Assembly (NCBI GenBank): GCA_016714225.1
Contig: JADJNS010000005.1
Coordinates: 1-64,000, forward strand
Origin: Archangiaceae bacterium
GTDB taxonomy: Bacteria > Myxococcota > Myxococcia > Myxococcales > Myxococcaceae
Direction of reading: 5' to 3'
DNA length: 64,000 nucleotides
The position numbers and the translations under genes are program-made. Below, piece by piece: positions 62,829 to 64,000 of the stretch. The notes beneath the pieces were generated by a model. That model was not told the DNA's origin and ran no database searches. It saw nothing but the letters and a program-made list of their open reading frames with translations. Positions within the stretch are counted from its first letter, which is position 1. Each line of letters begins with the position of its first letter.

Positions 62829-64000
62829 GAACGGGCGCCTCCGTCGAGAATCGACTTGAGCTGCGTCAAAGTGGTGTCGCGCTCGACCTTCACGTCGGGG
62901 TGCTGTTGCAAGAACGAGCGCAGCGGCTGAATGACGCGCAGCGCGCGGTCGACACGTGGGTTGGTGCCCGACACGTAGGCGCCCACCTCGATGAGGTCTT
63001 GGGCTTCGCGGTAGCTGGCGAGCACGTCGCGCGCGCTGGTGGCGAGCTCGATGTCTTTGCGCTGGGCCACGTCGGTCATCACGCGGCTGACGCTGGCGAG
63101 CACGTCGATGGCGGGAAAGTGGCCGGCCGAGGCCAGCTTGCGCGAGAGCACCCAGTGCCCGTCGAGGGCGGCGCGGGCGCAGTCGACCACCGGGTCCGAC
63201 AGGTCGTCACCTTCGGCGAGCACGGTGTACAGCGCGGTGATGCTGCCCTGCCCTTCGTCGTTGCCGGCGCGCTCGACCAGGCGGGGCAGCTGCGCGAACA
63301 CCGACGGCGGGTAGCCCTTCGAGGTGGGGGGCTCACCGGCGGCGAGGCCAATCTCGCGCAGCGCCATGGCCACGCGCGAGAGCGAGTCCATCAGCAGCAC
63401 TACCTTCTTGCCCTGCTTGCGCCAGTGCTCGGCGACGGCGGTGGCGGTGTGCGCGGCGCGCACCCGAACCAGGGGCGACTCGTCAGAGGTGGCGACCACC
63501 ACCACGGCGTTCTTGAGGCCCTGCTCTCCCAGGTCGCGCTCGACGAACTCGCGCACCTCGCGGCCGCGCTCGCCGATCAGCGCCACCACGCACACCTCGG
63601 CGTCAGAGTGCTTGGCCATCATGCCCAGCAGCACGCTCTTGCCGACGCCGGGGCCGGCGGCGACGCAGATGCGCTGTCCCTCGCCCAGCACCAGGCACGA
63701 GTCGACCGCCTTCACCCCGGTCGAGAGCGGCTGGCTGATGCGCCGGCGGGTCATCGCGCGCGGAGGGCTGGCCTTGAGGGTCGCCTTCTCGGGCAGCACC
63801 AGCGCAGGGCCACCGTCGATGGGCTCGAGGTTGGCGTTCACCACCCGGCCCAGCAGCGCGTCGCCGACGTGCAGCGCCGAGTCGTTGGGGCGCGGCACCA
63901 CCGTGCTGCCCTCGCTCACGCCCGAGATTTCACCCAGCGGCATGAGCAGGGCGGTGACGCCCGAGAAGCCCACCACCTCGGCCTGCACCACCGCCTGGTT
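62825..64000 (-). CDS. fliI: Flagellum-specific ATPase FliI (5' end outside window)
   Basis: The export ATPase energises substrate unfolding at the gate. The window holds about 391 residues; the usual first ~45 lie beyond the right edge. Walker A GPGVGKSVLLGMM, Walker B VVLLMDSLSRVAMALRE, and the T3SS-ATPase-specific GEPPTSKGYPPSVFAQLPRL are intact, plus the C-terminal domain. Its first visible residues read NQAVVQAEVVGFSG. Confidence 0.94.
   Translation of the reverse strand, partial: NQAVVQAEVVGFSGVTALLMPLGEISGVSEGSTVVPRPNDSALHVGDALLGRVVNANLEPIDGGPALVLPEKATLKASPPRAMTRRRISQPLSTGVKAVDSCLVLGEGQRICVAAGPGVGKSVLLGMMAKHSDAEVCVVALIGERGREVREFVERDLGEQGLKNAVVVVATSDESPLVRVRAAHTATAVAEHWRKQGKKVVLLMDSLSRVAMALREIGLAAGEPPTSKGYPPSVFAQLPRLVERAGNDEGQGSITALYTVLAEGDDLSDPVVDCARAALDGHWVLSRKLASAGHFPAIDVLASVSRVMTDVAQRKDIELATSARDVLASYREAQDLIEVGAYVSGTNPRVDRALRVIQPLRSFLQQHPDVKVERDTTLTQLKSILDGGARS

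Overview
The window is a high-GC bacterial chromosome segment of myxobacterial character (Myxococcota or a close deltaproteobacterial relative). The evidence is two TIGR03001-type sigma factors, DUF1552 and DUF1592/1588/1585 secreted proteins, a DUF4132 protein, a TIGR02996 protein, a Ser/Thr kinase, GH44 cellulase-type machinery, and many lipoproteins with Gly/Ala-rich linkers. It also encodes flagellar genes, which the gliding Myxococcus group lacks. I cannot name a genus from sequence alone.

Layout: 0-5.6 kb holds a partial gene, a frameshifted cytochrome P450, an active/inactive M16 peptidase pair and a sigma factor. 5.66-10.8 kb (minus) is the flagellar export/switch block fliL-fliM-fliN-fliO-fliP-fliQ-fliR-flhB. 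11.2-14.1 kb is a pdxR-pdxS-pdxT vitamin B6 operon. 14.2-23.5 kb has a metallophosphoesterase, a very GC-rich frame-broken stretch (15.15-15.84 kb), a PPC-domain glycosidase-like lipoprotein, a histidine kinase, a GST, a TIGR02996 protein and a DUF4132 protein. 23.6-24.88 kb is a decayed IS110-family element inserted in an interspersed repeat. 24.9-32.6 kb has a sigma factor/DUF1592/DUF1552/propeller operon facing a zinc-finger Ser/Thr kinase (frameshifted), a TPR protein and a LamG lipoprotein. 33.0-33.6 kb is a RHH/PIN toxin-antitoxin pair. 33.6-42.5 kb has an FG-GAP lipoprotein, a GNAT-like protein, a GH44 glycosidase, a two-receiver response regulator and a PA14 lipoprotein. 42.8-49.8 kb carries polysaccharide genes (chain-length regulator, polymerase/ligase, export lipoprotein) around an M1-like peptidase with dockerin-like loops. 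49.8-57.4 kb has uncharacterised genes, including two paralogous helical-repeat proteins, a fatty-acid desaturase, a DUF4336-like protein and a PAQR membrane protein. 57.6-64 kb (minus) is the flagellar block fliI-motE-like-fliK-flgD-flgE-flbD-motA-motB.

The most striking large-scale feature is that the two flagellar blocks are on the same strand and, read together, give the canonical order (fliI ... motA motB | fliL fliM ... flhB). They are split exactly between motB and fliL by about 46.8 kb of unrelated genes. The second is a three-copy interspersed hairpin repeat, one copy of which appears to be interrupted by the IS110 remnant. Several genes are broken by single frameshifts (P450, kinase), and one stretch looks corrupted, so some breaks may be assembly errors.
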